A stretch of 64,000 nucleotides of DNA from the NCBI GenBank assembly GCA_905250075.1, contig CAJNOP010000077.1:68651-132650 (forward strand), written 5' to 3'. The notes beneath the pieces were generated by a model. The model had not been told where the DNA came from, did not search any database, and saw nothing but the letters and a program-made list of their open reading frames with translations. This document shows, one piece after another, positions 1 to 10,951 of the stretch. Every line of letters starts with the position of its first letter. Position 1 is the first letter of the stretch. Position numbers and translations under genes: made by a program. The DNA comes from Rotaria sp. Silwood1 (Eukaryota > Rotifera > Eurotatoria > Philodinida > Philodinidae).

Positions 1-129
1 TACAAATAACTTAAACGTTTTCTCTACATAAAGACTTCTTAACTTCAAGCAAAAATGGAAATCAAAAGAAAACCGTGTTTTTTAATCAACACTGCCGAAA
101 GATACTACATATTGTCTAGACGAAGTTTT

Positions 130-1000
130 ACGAGAGCGAGCACCCTAAGATCTCTTTCGCCCATTTTCCATTTTCCGAATACAAAAATTCTGGGACTTAG
201 GCTCATCTCTGAGCACGTGGAAAAATAACAGTCCTCTATCCTTTTCCCCTAACAAGATATTTATTTTACTTTTCTCTACAACCATTTCTATGAAAGTGAG
301 CATTAAATATTCACTTTTGCTCAATCTTCGTTCTCCATGAAAAGAAATATCGTCAACTTCACTAAATCTTTTAGAAAATGAAGAAATCATATTGTTCTAT
401 CTTTTTTTAGCCGAATGAAACAACCAGCTTGACATTTTCGGAAGCGGTTTCTTGAAAGTAAGCATTCTATGCTCACGTTTCCTCACTCTTCATTTTACAA
501 ATCAATGAAAGTTTTTGTACTTTCGAATATCTTCGAGAACAAAAAGATATCGTCTCCCTATATCTTTTTCCAGAAATTTGTTCTTCATTATGACTTTGTC
601 TAGATACGTTTCAAGGAAAGTGAACATTATACGCTCACTTTTGCTCACTTTTCATTTTCCAAAAAATGAAAGTGTTTTCCCGTTTCGAATATCTTTCAGA
701 TCGTATCAAAATCATCGCTCTCTATCTTTTCCCACGAATATGTTATTCACTATGACTTTGTCCCGCGATTTCTTGAGAAGTGATCGTTCTATGCTCACTT
801 CTGCTCACTCTTTATTTTTCAAGATATGAAAACGTTTCCACTTCCAAACGTTTTTCAGATCGTATTAAAATCATCTCATTCCGCCTTTTTCTTTGAAAGT
901 TTTTTGAGTTGGAGTTTCGCCACACGGAATTTTTTGAAATGTGAGCATTTTATGCTCAGCTTGGATCGCTTTTCATTTCTGAACTGTGGTAGTAAGAATC
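130..1000. repeat. Tandem satellite, ~161 bp unit, about six diverged copies
   Basis: A block reading roughly 'GTGAGCATTnTATGCTCACTT...' followed by 'TTTGCTCACTnTTCATTTTCC' recurs at about 139, 301, 463, 624, 785 and 946, a spacing of 161-162 bp each time. Between these anchors are further shared pieces: a GAAAGT segment, a 'TATCTTTTTCC' segment and a 'TTATGACTTTGTC' segment. Copies differ at many positions, so the array is old. The core carries a small GAGCAT/ATGCTC dyad. Short ORFs within it have no recognisable product. The array may begin before the window. Confidence 0.75.
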
Positions 1001-1649
1001 AAAGGCTTGATGCGTGGTACAAAATCCGATCATACAATCTATGTCGCTGAGCACCATCGCTTTCAGGAATGGTACACAAATTCCGTCGTACACACCATGG
1101 TGCAAAGGAACAAGCATGCGCATCGTGGTAGCTGGGTCCATCACTGCGCAGATGATGTAAGTCAACCTATGGATCGTACCGGAAAGTATCCGATCCGATA
1201 GCCAATTGCTTCGGAAACCGATGTCTTCTGTGCAAAAGCAGATCGGATCGAACGTGGTTTGTGTCGGAATGCTCTACATAAGAATCGGGACTAGATTACG
1301 TCGGAAAAATCCGATCACCAGATGGAAATGGATTTGAAATCCGTCCGGCAGGATCCGACACAGCAAGATTCACTTGGGTGTGGGAGAGAGAGTATCGAAA
1401 AGAAAAAGTGGTATATGAATAATTTCTATTGACCATTTCTTTGCAATTGGTGCTAAGAAATCACAAAGAAATATAGTATCGAACAATTGTTCTCTTTCGT
1501 TCCTTGCTGTATCTACCGAATAAACAGATTTATTTCATCAAATTAAAACAAGAATTTTCTGAACATTGCTAAATATCTTCTCGATTTGGCTCAAAATGAA
1601 CTTGGATGTGGAAATTCTGCAATAACTATCGATGAAATTTTTTTCTTAA
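1001..1649. other. No gene seen; repeated TCCGATC words
   Basis: This stretch has no convincing coding potential. It carries several copies of a TCCGATC/GATCGGA word between about 1025 and 1360. It lies between the satellite and the transposase relic and may be part of an unrecognised mobile element. No terminal repeats were found. Confidence 0.3.
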
Positions 1650-3061
1650 CGAATATTCAAAGTTCTAAAGTCATTTAAAGACAGCTACTTCAATGAGCCG
1701 TATCCTTATAATGCTCTCGAATTTGAAGATGAATATAATGCAGTGACTCATACAGAAGAGAGCAACGATGAAATGGATGATTATAATGAGAATGATCATT
1801 CCGATTTAAAATATCGTTTTACATTGGAAGCAATGGAAAAAATAATCGAATGGGTTGACCAACATCCGAATGTCAGATTTGCAACTATTTCCTATTATTT
1901 TGGAAAAATCAAATCTATGACTTATATTAAAAGATTTAGAGAATATATCGAAAACAAAGGCATAAGATTAGAAAAATTAAAAGAAATTAAAGAATTTATA
2001 TTTAATGAATTTTATCTGAAAAGAACAATTGAAAAAGAAGCCGTTCATGAGGGTGATCTGAAATTTTATGCAATCCAAAGAGTAAGAGTATCAAGGTGGG
2101 ATACATTTACGGCAAGTAAATCCTTTATCAATACTCGTAAAAGGAAAAACAGAATATCATCGAAAAGATATAATAAAATCATTACTCGAACTAAACCAAA
2201 CAGAAATGTCTGCAATTTAAATGGAGATTAAACTTTTATTTGAGCTTTAAATTCGTATGGCTTAATATAATATACAGATGCATTTTAGATGCTCAAAATT
2301 GGATCGCAAGTAAAAGAACTGTAATACCAAAGTATTCTTCTCATCAAATTTAAAACAGGGATCACTGTTCATTTCAATAAGAGTATGTCTCACCAAGGAC
2401 CGATTCTTTTCCTGGTGAACGAACAAAAGAAGTGGCTGTTAAAAAGAAACACAACTTAACGCATTCTTATACAGTACAACCTGTTACATCAGCTGATGGT
2501 CGATTATTAGATAAATTCTTATTCATCATCCTTCAAGAAAAAGAAAATGAATTCGGTAACAGAGTAGACAAAGATTTAATTATACCACCAAATGTTGTAG
2601 TAGGAGCTTCAAAGTCAGGAAAAAGCCATCGTAAAAAACATTACGCGTTTTTAAATGAAGTGTTTCGTCCATCGATTGGTAAAAAATTTCTTCTCTTCCT
2701 TGATACTTGGAAAAATCAAACTAATCTAACCAAATTTAGGGCAGTATTTCCTAATCAAGACAGTCAATTATTGATTCTACTTGAAGGATCAACCGACTAT
2801 ATTCAACTACAAGATCTTTCTTGGTTTCGCTCATGGCGATTTATTCATGAAAAGATCGAACATTGTGTTCATGTTAATCGAACAGAAATGACTATAAATG
2901 ATCCTAAATATTTTATTAACATCCATTCTACTATCCACAATCAATTATCTGCTCAGCGATACAAAAATCTCATTAAGAATGGATTTATACAAGCTGGAAT
3001 AACAAATGAAACGACTGGACAGATTGAAAAAAACAATAGATGTTTGCTGCAAATTTTATGA
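1650..3061 (+). pseudogene. Broken DDE-type transposase (Tc5/pogo-like style)
   Basis: There are two coding blocks. The first, open from about 1650 to 2231, has an acidic start, then a helix-rich segment with 'KIIEWVDQHPNVRFATISYYF', then a very basic end (RKRKNRISSKRYNK), as in an N-terminal DNA-binding domain. The second runs from about 2354 to 3061. It has 'THSYTVQPVTSADG', 'PPNVVVGASKSGKS', 'KFLLFLDTW' (probable second catalytic Asp) and 'STDYIQLQDLSWFRSW', which resembles the C-terminal catalytic part of DDE_1 superfamily endonucleases. The second block is broken upstream: in the same frame a D-H-C-S-F-Q segment at 2360-2377 is followed by a stop (TAA, 2378-2380) and then resumes as E-Y-V-S-P-R-T. 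Another stop sits at 2351. The 120 bp joining the two blocks is not open in one frame. The element is therefore dead. I saw no terminal repeats. Family assignment is from motif memory only. Confidence 0.6.
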
Positions 3062-3582
3062 TCTGCACTGTTTAATTAATAATTGCAATGAACAAACACT
3101 CTTAACGTGAGCATGGTGTGAAAAAACTCTTTGTTGCTATCATCTGATTAAAGGATTACATCTACACTTGTAGTACATTTGTCAAAATAGTATATTATAT
3201 AATCTATTGTTTTCAGTTGAAAACAAATCGAAACTATTGGTAATTCAGAGATTCTGATAACTGCTAACTGATCTTTATCTGTATTGATACGACTTAAGTT
3301 CCTGAAGACCTCGAAGCTAATGTGATATTAATGTTATTGATAAATCTCAGGAAGATTCTTGACCTCTACTATTGAAATAGTCAATTGATTTCATAAAAAA
3401 ATCAATTAAATAATCCTAATGTTCCTGTATACCCAGACCGTGAGTACCGCAAAAATCGAATACCTTTCTCTAGGCAAGCCAATGGCAGCTAAAATTTTAA
3501 TCTTGTTAGTTTGACGCTGAAAGCTTTCATTTGACCCAAATATATGCCATCTCTTTAACTGACAACACAAACACCACCATTG
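3062..3582. other. Intergenic, nothing recognised
   Basis: AT-rich sequence between the transposase relic and the palindromic element. No ORF, RNA gene or repeat was recognised. Confidence 0.4.
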
Positions 3583-4773
3583 TTAGATAATAAGAAACGT
3601 CTGAAGTACTCTCTGGAAGTCTTAACAACCAGTTTTTCACCTGAAAGTTCATTAAAACTCGAATTACCTTCGTCAAAAACAAGTTGATCTTATGCAGAAT
3701 TTTTTTGTCTGTCAGAATCCATGCGAATGTCTTAGATATTCAAATGTTTTTCTATCGATAAATGCCAAATACCGTCCGAATTAGGCGGTATTCTAACAAA
3801 TACTAATCTTTCGAGTTTTATATAGATATAGTTTCTCGAGGTTCAACATCGAGATTTTTTCACTAAATATGTGATTCATTGTGCACTTTCTTATGAGATC
3901 ATTTTTAGCTTGAAATTCAATACCTAGCAAAGCAACTTTGCTCTAACCGTTTATCTTGATAGTCAACTTAAGTCTCTTTCGACTAGTATTTAATGATTTC
4001 CGAGTCAGAGAAACCTCTTCTGACTTCAAAGGAATGAGATATTATAAATCATCACGAGAAACTGAGTTAGCTGATGCATATTTAAAAGTGTTTAGGTGAA
4101 TTTTTTTCGGTCAAATTTAGACCCCCGGTCTCCTCAGAGATATATGGAAAATGAGTTTTGTCAAAATAACTATTTAAATGCATAGATAACTCGGATTAGA
4201 CCTCAAAGTGGCATTTTACAAGGTCACAATTACATTTCCGATGTCTGAATCGTTTTTTTCATGGAACTCGTTTCTTGATATATTCCTGAGAGAAACTATG
4301 AGTAGAAATTTGATCGAAAAAAAGTCGTGAAAACAATTTTAAACATACATAAGCGAAATCAGTTTTTAGTGATGGTTTCGAATGTGACATTCATTCGAAG
4401 TCAAAAGCGATTTCTTATGCTCGAAAATCATCGAAAACCAGTCGAAAAGACGTGAATTGACTATCAAAGAAATTAATTAGAGGAAAACTGTTTTACTAGG
4501 TATCGAGTTTCAAACTGAAAATGATCTCGTAAGAGAGAGAGCACATTGAATCACAAATTGGTTAAAAAAATCTCGCTGGTGCATTCGAAGAAACTATAGC
4601 TTCACAAAACTCGAAAAGTTATTTTTTGTAACAATATCATTCAATTGGGGCGATATTTGGCATTTATCGATGGAAAAACACTTGAATATCTAAGACACTC
4701 GCACAGATTCTGACAGAGAAAGGAACTCTGCATGAAATTAACTTGCTTTTGGCGAAGATAATTCGAGTTTTAA

Positions 4774-5501
4774 AGCCTTCCTCCTCTTGCAAATCGATCG
4801 TAGCACAGGTACGTGTAAATGATATAAAAATTTTTAGAATATGTTGGACCTATGGCGGAGAAGCTATGATAAAATCTTCAGCCCTGTATGATACATTTGA
4901 GGGAGATATTCACCAAAAAAAGGTCAAAATAGCATATTTGGCAAAAAGAATATTCTGTCAAGACTCGTCTAACAAATTTATTTATTTATTTATTTATTTA
5001 TTGTTTGAAAGAACATGTCAAGATGCAGTGCACCAAAGAGTCTTTTTTAAATACTTACTTTCTTAGCAAAAAAAGAGAAACACACGTTTAACGACCCTTA
5101 AAGCTCAAAATAAATGGGTACTTTTCTATGGATGTGTTTTCTTATATGATAATAAAAAAGCTTATTTCAAACAGAGGACTCTTTGCTGCACTGCATCTTA
5201 ACATACTCTTTCAAACAGAAAAAATTTAAATATATAGAAGAAGCGTGGATAGAGAATTCTTGCTTACACGTTCCAGAAAGCATAAACTAAGCATCAAAGA
5301 AAAAGATTTTCTGTTTTACCTGAAAATGCCTTCTATTTCGAATAAGGGATGAAAGAAATCTTCAAAAATTTTCAGAAAAAAAGAGGCACAGAATAAAACT
5401 TTTTGTCGTTTATGAAATACCAGATCACAGACTATCTTTCCATGCATTTATCTTAATATCGAAATTTCTGACGAAAATTGACTTTTTTGAGAAGAGAGGC
5501 C
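4774..5501. mobile_element. TTAA-flanked insertion (piggyBac-style target site) inside the palindrome
   Basis: This 728 bp segment is bounded by TTAA at 4770-4773 and TTAA at 5502-5505. The uninterrupted left arm of the host palindrome has a single TTAA at 3652-3655, exactly mirroring 4770-4773, so the empty site is preserved in the same sequence. The ends are weakly inverted: AGCCTTCCTCCTC at the left and GGCCTCTCTTCTC on the opposite strand at the right, about 9 of 13 matching. TTAA duplication is the signature of piggyBac-type (and some Kolobok-type) elements. No transposase ORF is present, so it would be a non-autonomous copy. It contains a (TTTA)n tract and its own hairpin. Confidence 0.7.
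5003..5217. repeat. ~215 bp hairpin with ~43 bp inverted arms
   Basis: GTTTGAAAGAACATGTCAAG and the following bases (5003-5045) reappear as the near-exact reverse complement at 5173-5217, ending CTTTCAAAC. The arms differ at only a few positions. The left arm follows a (TTTA)n tract at about 4977-5001. It lies inside the TTAA-flanked insertion and could be a third nested element or part of that one. No clear target duplication was found. Confidence 0.6.
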
Positions 5502-5574
5502 TTAATGGACTTGCAGCTTAAGAACTGGTTTTTAAGACTTTCAGAGAATGCTTCAGATGTTTCTTATTATCTAA

Positions 5575-7339
5575 GTACTTTTGAAGCGAAATATAATATT
5601 TTTTATCAGCACATTTAATGCTATCGAACTATAAAGAGTTCTAGTAGAACGACAATTAATAAGTCTTCTCAATATGTGAGCAGCACTCTAGATGTGAAAA
5701 ATTGAGCCGTGAGAAAGTACAAAATCAACTAGAGCAAAACAATTAGGGCTGGATTTCTTTGATCTTAGAATTTGCCCCATTGCATTATTTATTATAAGAA
5801 GCTCTCTCATTCTATCTTTATTTTTTAAAGACTAAATGATGCACTTATCTTTACCCTTCAATATACAAGGGAGTAAAGATAAAGTGTCACTTCTAAAATG
5901 AACGATAACCGTTTCTGAAAAAAACTATAGAGCACTTATTTTTCGTACAGTGTCTTATTCAATTTTTCGCGAGACCAAACCTCTTAAAATGGTCAAAGAA
6001 TAAAACTATGAACAGTTTTATTTCTAAGTCGAAAATAGCAAACCAGATTGACAATAGTAACAATAAATCCTTTGTGAGTTGATTTGCTTTATAATAGCTG
6101 ATTTTTTTGTTGTTCATTTCATAAAGGATCTCGAAATGTTGTCAGCACCAGAAAATAACTGCCATGGTAAGAAAATAACAGTGTACATTGTAAATGGCAC
6201 TACTTAACCACTGAAAAATCTCCTCTATGCTTATTACTAAAGAAACCTAAAGAGACTACAGTTTTTTATATACATACATTTGCTCGTTGTATTCGTAGAC
6301 AATATTGCTTAGTCATGACAATAATACCACTTTAGTATCGATCTTGTTCTGTGCTTAAACTAAAGCATAATCTCGCGTATATATACTTAAATAATCGGTT
6401 TTTCTTCGTGCATTCAACCGTATCGCTAAAAAATGATGAAAATAATATCAACACATGGCTTGATTTTTGCGGTGTGAGATTTTAACGATTGTTTGCTTGC
6501 TCTTTCATTTGTCGTTCGTACAACCGAAAGGGACTCCTACATAAACAAACCAGTGAGTATCAAGGTACGCGCAAAATAACGATGATAATAATCTCACGCT
6601 ATACCTTTGTTTTGCTTGTTCACTCATTCGTCCTTCATACTAATACGATAACAATACGAAAAAATAGCATCGCCATGTGCGCATGACAATAACATGCATA
6701 TAGCCAAAACAGAACTTGTTTTTTTTTCCTTGGTAAGAGATGTAACCTTGAATTGATTGAATATTTTGAGTGTTCATTTTATATATTTATTTTTGTGCGC
6801 GTGGATTTAAAATTTAAAATGAAATAAAAACAAATCAGTTGAACTAATTATAATATTTGTATAATAGTTATTTGAATAAAATAATGATTTGCAGTTTCCA
6901 CAATTGAATTTATCCTCTTCAGATGTTGAATATGAATGCATTTATTTTGCCATTTTAATTTCTTTTTCTTTTCTTTTTAATATTAGCCATATGGTAATCA
7001 GACGGCAAGAGGATGAAACTGCTAGGAGTTATGCACTAGTGGTCTTCTTTCTCGCATTGCTATGGCTTTCTTAACATTATAGATGCTTCACATAGAAGAG
7101 AGAGTCGTTGTGCACTAAAAATATGATGACAATTATCGACTTCGTAATGGTGATCTAAACAAATTCTATAATTCATTGTTTATTTCCCACGAATCTCATT
7201 GTAAATGACAAACACTTTCTTCAAATCAAATTTACATTAATATGCTTTGTCTTGATGGTGTGATACAATCTCGCATTCGATTTAATATTGTTATGTATAA
7301 TTACTTCTTTGTGTTTTGATATACAGTTATTTAAACTTG
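5575..7339. other. Intergenic, no gene supported
   Basis: AT-rich. Short ORFs at 6489-6686 and 6889-7074 lack family features. Around 6480-6650 there are two loosely similar stretches (TTGCTTGCTCTTTCATTTGTC and TTGCTTGTTCACTCATTCGTC), suggesting an old local duplication. Nothing else was recognised. Confidence 0.35.
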
Positions 7340-7892
7340 GTTTTGTTTTCTCCTTTATAAATCGCTTCACACTTCCATATTACTTCAAAAATATTCGATT
7401 TGGTCTTTGTTTACCTAAATTTATAACACCTGATTGAAGTTTAATAGGATAGGAAACAAATATTTTAATTTTTAACTGTTGCGATTTTCGTTTTAGCACT
7501 CCTATTCCATATACAAATAGTAATTAGAATTAGGTGTTTGATTTCCTTGCTTTAAACATTTTCATTTGTTCTAGTTTCATTTGATTTTATGGTTTCTTCA
7601 ATATATTTATTGATGTTATTTGTTAGATATTCCGATTTTATAAAAATTCCTTAAAGTTAACTTATTTTATCCTGTTGGTTATTATAATAATTGGTTGCAG
7701 CAATTATTTGGGATGCCATTTTTTTTCATAATATTAATTCTAATACATTGTTCGTGATCGCAATAGTAGTTCAATAACCTATCGGATGCAGTGTGCTTTC
7801 TTTACCATTCGATTTTTATCGAATTATGATTGTTTTTTGACAACTTCGCATGAAGAAAGTGAATGATATTATTTTTTCATATTCATAAATGG
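7340..7892. repeat. Diverged direct duplication, copy 1
   Basis: This block is collinear with 9547-10055, about 2.2 kb downstream. Shared landmarks in the same order include TATTACTTCA...ATTCGA, TTGGTCTTTG, AATATTTTAA, CCTATCGGATGC/CCAATCGGATGC, ATTATGATTGTTT, GACAAC/GGCAATG...CATGAAGAAA and TTTCATATTCATAA. Many substitutions and indels separate the copies. Neither copy has an intact long ORF on either strand. Two TIR elements and a 21-bp minisatellite lie between them. Confidence 0.6.
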
Positions 7893-8154
7893 GCCTAATG
7901 TTACTACTAGTTCTCAGGAATTTAAAAAGTAAAAAATTTTTAACGATTTTTCGTCATGTATTCATTCGTGTAAAATTTAGCTAGAATGGGTTTCAAAGTG
8001 TTACTCATAGCTAAACCTTGTTTTTATCTATAATATTTCCCATCAAACTGGCAATAATTATTGTCTAATAATAATAATAATCTTTGTATTAGGCCTGTTT
8101 TAATCAAATTTAATGCGCAGAAATTTTTAGAATCATCTGTTCTATTTAGAGCTA

Positions 8155-8702
8155 CACACTAAGTCAAAATGTGTCGCAAGTGTCGTGTTTTGCGACACAA
8201 GGAGCTCACTGCGACACATATTCTCCAGCAGGACCACGACACATTTCGTACGACATATGCGACACATTTTCTATTGGTCCTTTTGGAAAATCATATTTCG
8301 ATGTTTTTTTTTCAATTTAATTCCATTTAATTATTCCTATTCTAAAAACTCAAGCTGGTCAGATCCTTGGATCTGTCCAATCTCGACTTGATCTGATTTG
8401 TATCAGACCGCTTCAGAGTAGTCCTCTCACGATCATAGATCGAGATTGGCATTTTCTCGATAAAAAAAAAATAATCGAGAAATAATCTAGAAAATAAAAA
8501 TAATTTGAAATTTTTTTTTCTATGTTAAACCACGTTGTTTATATATGACCATGTGTGCATAATAAAACGGTGAACGAATAGTCAGCAGACAGAACGCGAC
8601 AAATTCGTATACGACACATTCTAAGCACGACGCATTTTTCTGCTGGAGTGTGCGACACAATAATTCACGACATATAAACACGACACATTTTTATTTAGTG
8701 TG
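8155..8702. mobile_element. MITE with CACACTAA TIRs and a CGACACA subterminal array
   Basis: The left end CACACTAAGTCAAAATGTGT matches the reverse complement of the right end (CACACTAAATAAAAATGTGT), flanked by TA at 8153-8154 and 8703-8704. Both ends carry many copies, in both orientations, of a (G/A)CGACACA word: about six in 8168-8275 and about six in 8595-8695. A CTCCAGCAG/CTGCTGGAG pair is also mirrored. The centre has a GATC-rich palindromic patch (8355-8455) and no coding sequence. The length is 548 bp. The TA duplication and lack of ORF suggest a non-autonomous Tc1/mariner-type or related element. Confidence 0.75.
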
Positions 8703-8710
8703 TATATCTA

Positions 8711-8839
8711 TCCCTAGTCGAACTTTTTTATTCAAGCGCTTGCCAAGACTTGAGCTCAAGATGTGTCCATAGCGCATGACGTTCTTGCTCAAGATGTTCA
8801 TGTTTTTCATGCGCATGCCACAAAAAGTTCGACTAGGGA
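8711..8839. mobile_element. 129 bp mini-MITE, exact 18 bp TIRs, TA-flanked
   Basis: TCCCTAGTCGAACTTTTT at 8711-8728 is the exact reverse complement of 8822-8839. TA flanks both sides (8709-8710 and 8840-8841). It begins seven bases after the end of the 548 bp MITE. The interior has a mirrored ATGCGC / GCGCAT pair. No ORF belongs to it. Confidence 0.7.
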
Positions 8840-9027
8840 TAGCTCTTCTTACAAATATGTTCGTAAATAAATGCTGTACATCTTGAATTGTTCGTCTTAA
8901 TTGTTGAATAAATGACAAAGCATATTTTGATGCAGGTGTAAGAATTGTATATCTTGCATTTGTCATTGATGGCATTGGGCAATATTATTTATGTACTGTA
9001 GGTTGTCCTCTTGGTCCTGGTATATGT

Positions 9028-9545
9028 GTAAAACTTGAAACTTGAGTTCAAGTTTCAACTTTCAAGCTTCAACTTCCATGCTGCTAGAATATTCATTGGG
9101 TAAGCGCTTTTCCTCACCTAACACACCTTTTATTTCAGTGTCGCGGCGTGGAGACGCGAAGTGACCCATACACGTCTCTGTCTACACAGTTATTCCCACT
9201 CAGTCCGGCATGGTAGTTCGAGCTTGTCACATATTTCTTGCAGCGTCCCAGATAATGTGTAAAGCATCTCAATCAAAACTTGTAGCATCCTAAATGATGC
9301 CTGTAGCATCTTAGGCGATGTCTGTAGCATCATAGGTGATACTTGTAGCATCTTAGGTAATGCTTGTAGCGCCCTAGATAATCCCTGTAGCATGCCAGAT
9401 GATGCTAGTAGGAATCCAGACAATTTCTGTCCATGTTAGGTAATGCTGATGGCATTCCAGGCGTTGATTATTCGAAAACTTGAAACTTGAAATTTCAGTT
9501 GAAATTCGAAACTTCAATTGAATTCAACTTTCAAGTTTGACACTA
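9028..9545. mobile_element. Possible TIR element enclosing the 21-bp minisatellite
   Basis: The left end (from 9028, GTGTAAAACTTGAAACTTGA) and the reverse complement of the right end (GTGTCAAACTTGAAAGTTGA) match over about 20 bp with two or three differences. Both ends continue into clusters of AACTTGAAA / TTTCAAGTT words. TA lies within one base of each end, but the flanks are not a clean duplication, so the boundaries are tentative. The interior is non-coding apart from the minisatellite. Confidence 0.4.
9238..9462. repeat. Minisatellite, 21 bp unit, ~11 copies
   Basis: The unit is approximately CTGTAGCATCTTAGGTGATGC, repeating exactly every 21 bp (starts at 9280, 9301, 9322, 9343, 9364, 9385, 9406 and neighbours), with 2-6 differences per copy. 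Because 21 is a multiple of 3, the minus strand stays open for 77 codons (9423-9190) and reads as a Met-Leu-Gln heptad repeat. This looks like a by-product of the repeat, not a gene. Confidence 0.85.
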
Positions 9546-9546
9546 G

Positions 9547-10055
9547 TTTTTTCCGATTATAGACTTCTGAATACTCGCGTATTACTTCATAAAAATTCGA
9601 GTTGGTCTTTTGTCTAACTTGGCTCGTAACTGCTGTTTGAGGCTGATTAGATTAGCAGAAAAATATTTTAACTTTTTATTGTTTTATTATCTATCTTAGT
9701 ACTCCTTTTCGATGCACAAACAGTATTTGTAATTTGGCTATTCATTTCATTGATTTTACCCTTTTTTCTTCCATTTTCATTTTCATTTTCAATTTTCTTT
9801 AATATATTCATCAATGGTATGTGTTAAGTAGTCCACTTCATATGATTTGAATTAAGTTTATTTAAATCATCTCATCGGTTATTATTATTCTCATTTGTTG
9901 TCTCAATTAATTCGGATGTCATATTTTTAATACTATTTCATAACCAATCGGATGCTGTGTTCTCCATAACATTGAAGAACACTTGTATTATGATTGTTTA
10001 ATGGCAATGTCGTATGAAGAAAATCATTGGTATTACTTCTTTCATATTCATAAGT
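9547..10055. repeat. Diverged direct duplication, copy 2
   Basis: This is the partner of 7340-7892 (see that entry for shared landmarks). It is followed at about 10056-10085 by a (TTTTAA)n-like run. No intact coding frame. Confidence 0.6.
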
Positions 10056-10951
10056 TAATTTAATTTTAATTTTAATTTTAATTTGAGTTTTATTTTTATT
10101 GAAACGTTCAACATATGATTCCACTTTTTATAGACATTTGAATGCTTTTCCTTTGATCATTTGTTCAGACAGATAATAAATTTTAATTTTTCAAATTTTT
10201 TCATTATCAAATTATATGACTCTTCGTTGCTGTACGCAAGTTTTTCAGATAAGCTGTAAGAGATTTACAGTACATAAAATAAATTATACATTTTACAACA
10301 GAGTAAACTGAAAAGAAAACAAACACTCTTTTTTTTTGTTTTCTCTCCTAGCTTTACTAGTGATACGAATAAAGCGGCAACAGTAATAGACGGGATTGAT
10401 GAAGTATTTCCGAATCAATATTAGCGTTTTGCTCAATCGAAAATAGCTGTTGGTTTTGGTATGTTAATGTTGTTCGCTTTTTCTTTTGATTTGTTATTTT
10501 GTTTTATCGAAAACTTTGCTCCGAGGCTGTGCCAAGGTTATCATTTCCAGTAAATGATTCATTAATTAATGAATAGATTGTTTCGTTTATTTTTCTTTTA
10601 TTCCAATTCTTCTCTGATTGAACAAGAAAATCGTTATCAGTGTTAAGTAAACATTGATGACGATTTTGTTCTACGCATTGTATCATTTCTTATTTGTTAT
10701 CAAGGTTTGTGGATGGTGTGTGTGGATGCGCTCTAAAAAAGAAGGTTTTATCGGAATTCTATAAAGAGTTTCTGAGTTTGTCACTATATGAAACCATTAA
10801 CAGGTTTCTGGAAAAGGGTTTTCAAGCTCTCGGAAACCCTCAAAAGCATTCAAAAAAGCTCCAGATCCTGAAAACACAATAGATGCTTTCGAGACTTCGA
10901 AAACATTGTATAGGTTTCTGGCAACTACCAACAAAACTATTCACTAATCTA
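10056..10951. other. Intergenic, no gene supported
   Basis: AT-rich. Two small ORFs (10504-10686 minus and 10694-10882 plus) have no recognisable features. Around 10780-10920 there are several GGTTTCTGG / GAAAAC words, suggesting repeat-derived sequence. Confidence 0.35.

Larger units (their letters stand above)
3583..5574. mobile_element. Long palindromic (foldback/MITE-like) transposon, interrupted by a second element
   Basis: Positions 3583-~4180 are the imperfect reverse complement of ~4245-4773 plus 5506-5574. The symmetry centre is at 4212.5: for example the ATCGAT at 3754-3759 mirrors the one at 4666-4671. Arms are about 600 bp and, by eye, roughly 75-85% identical; the central ~70 bp is unpaired. 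The outer ends read TTAGATAATAAG at the left and its complement at the right, which leaves a TA dinucleotide on each side, as for Tc1/mariner-type insertions. The right arm is split by a 732 bp insertion (4774-5505). Subtracting exactly 732 restores perfect end-to-end symmetry (3583 with 5574). The element carries no ORF and is presumably non-autonomous. Confidence 0.8.

Noticed and set aside
4774..5501. Calling the TTAA insertion a definite piggyBac element
   Set aside because: The TTAA duplication is solid, but the ends match only about 9/13 and no transposase is present, so the superfamily is left as probable.
8691..8975. 94-codon minus-strand ORF (MPSMTNARYTILTPASKYAL...)
   Set aside because: Its second half runs through the 129 bp MITE and there is an upstream stop in frame; the first ~43 codons read like a possible gene fragment but I could not link it to anything.
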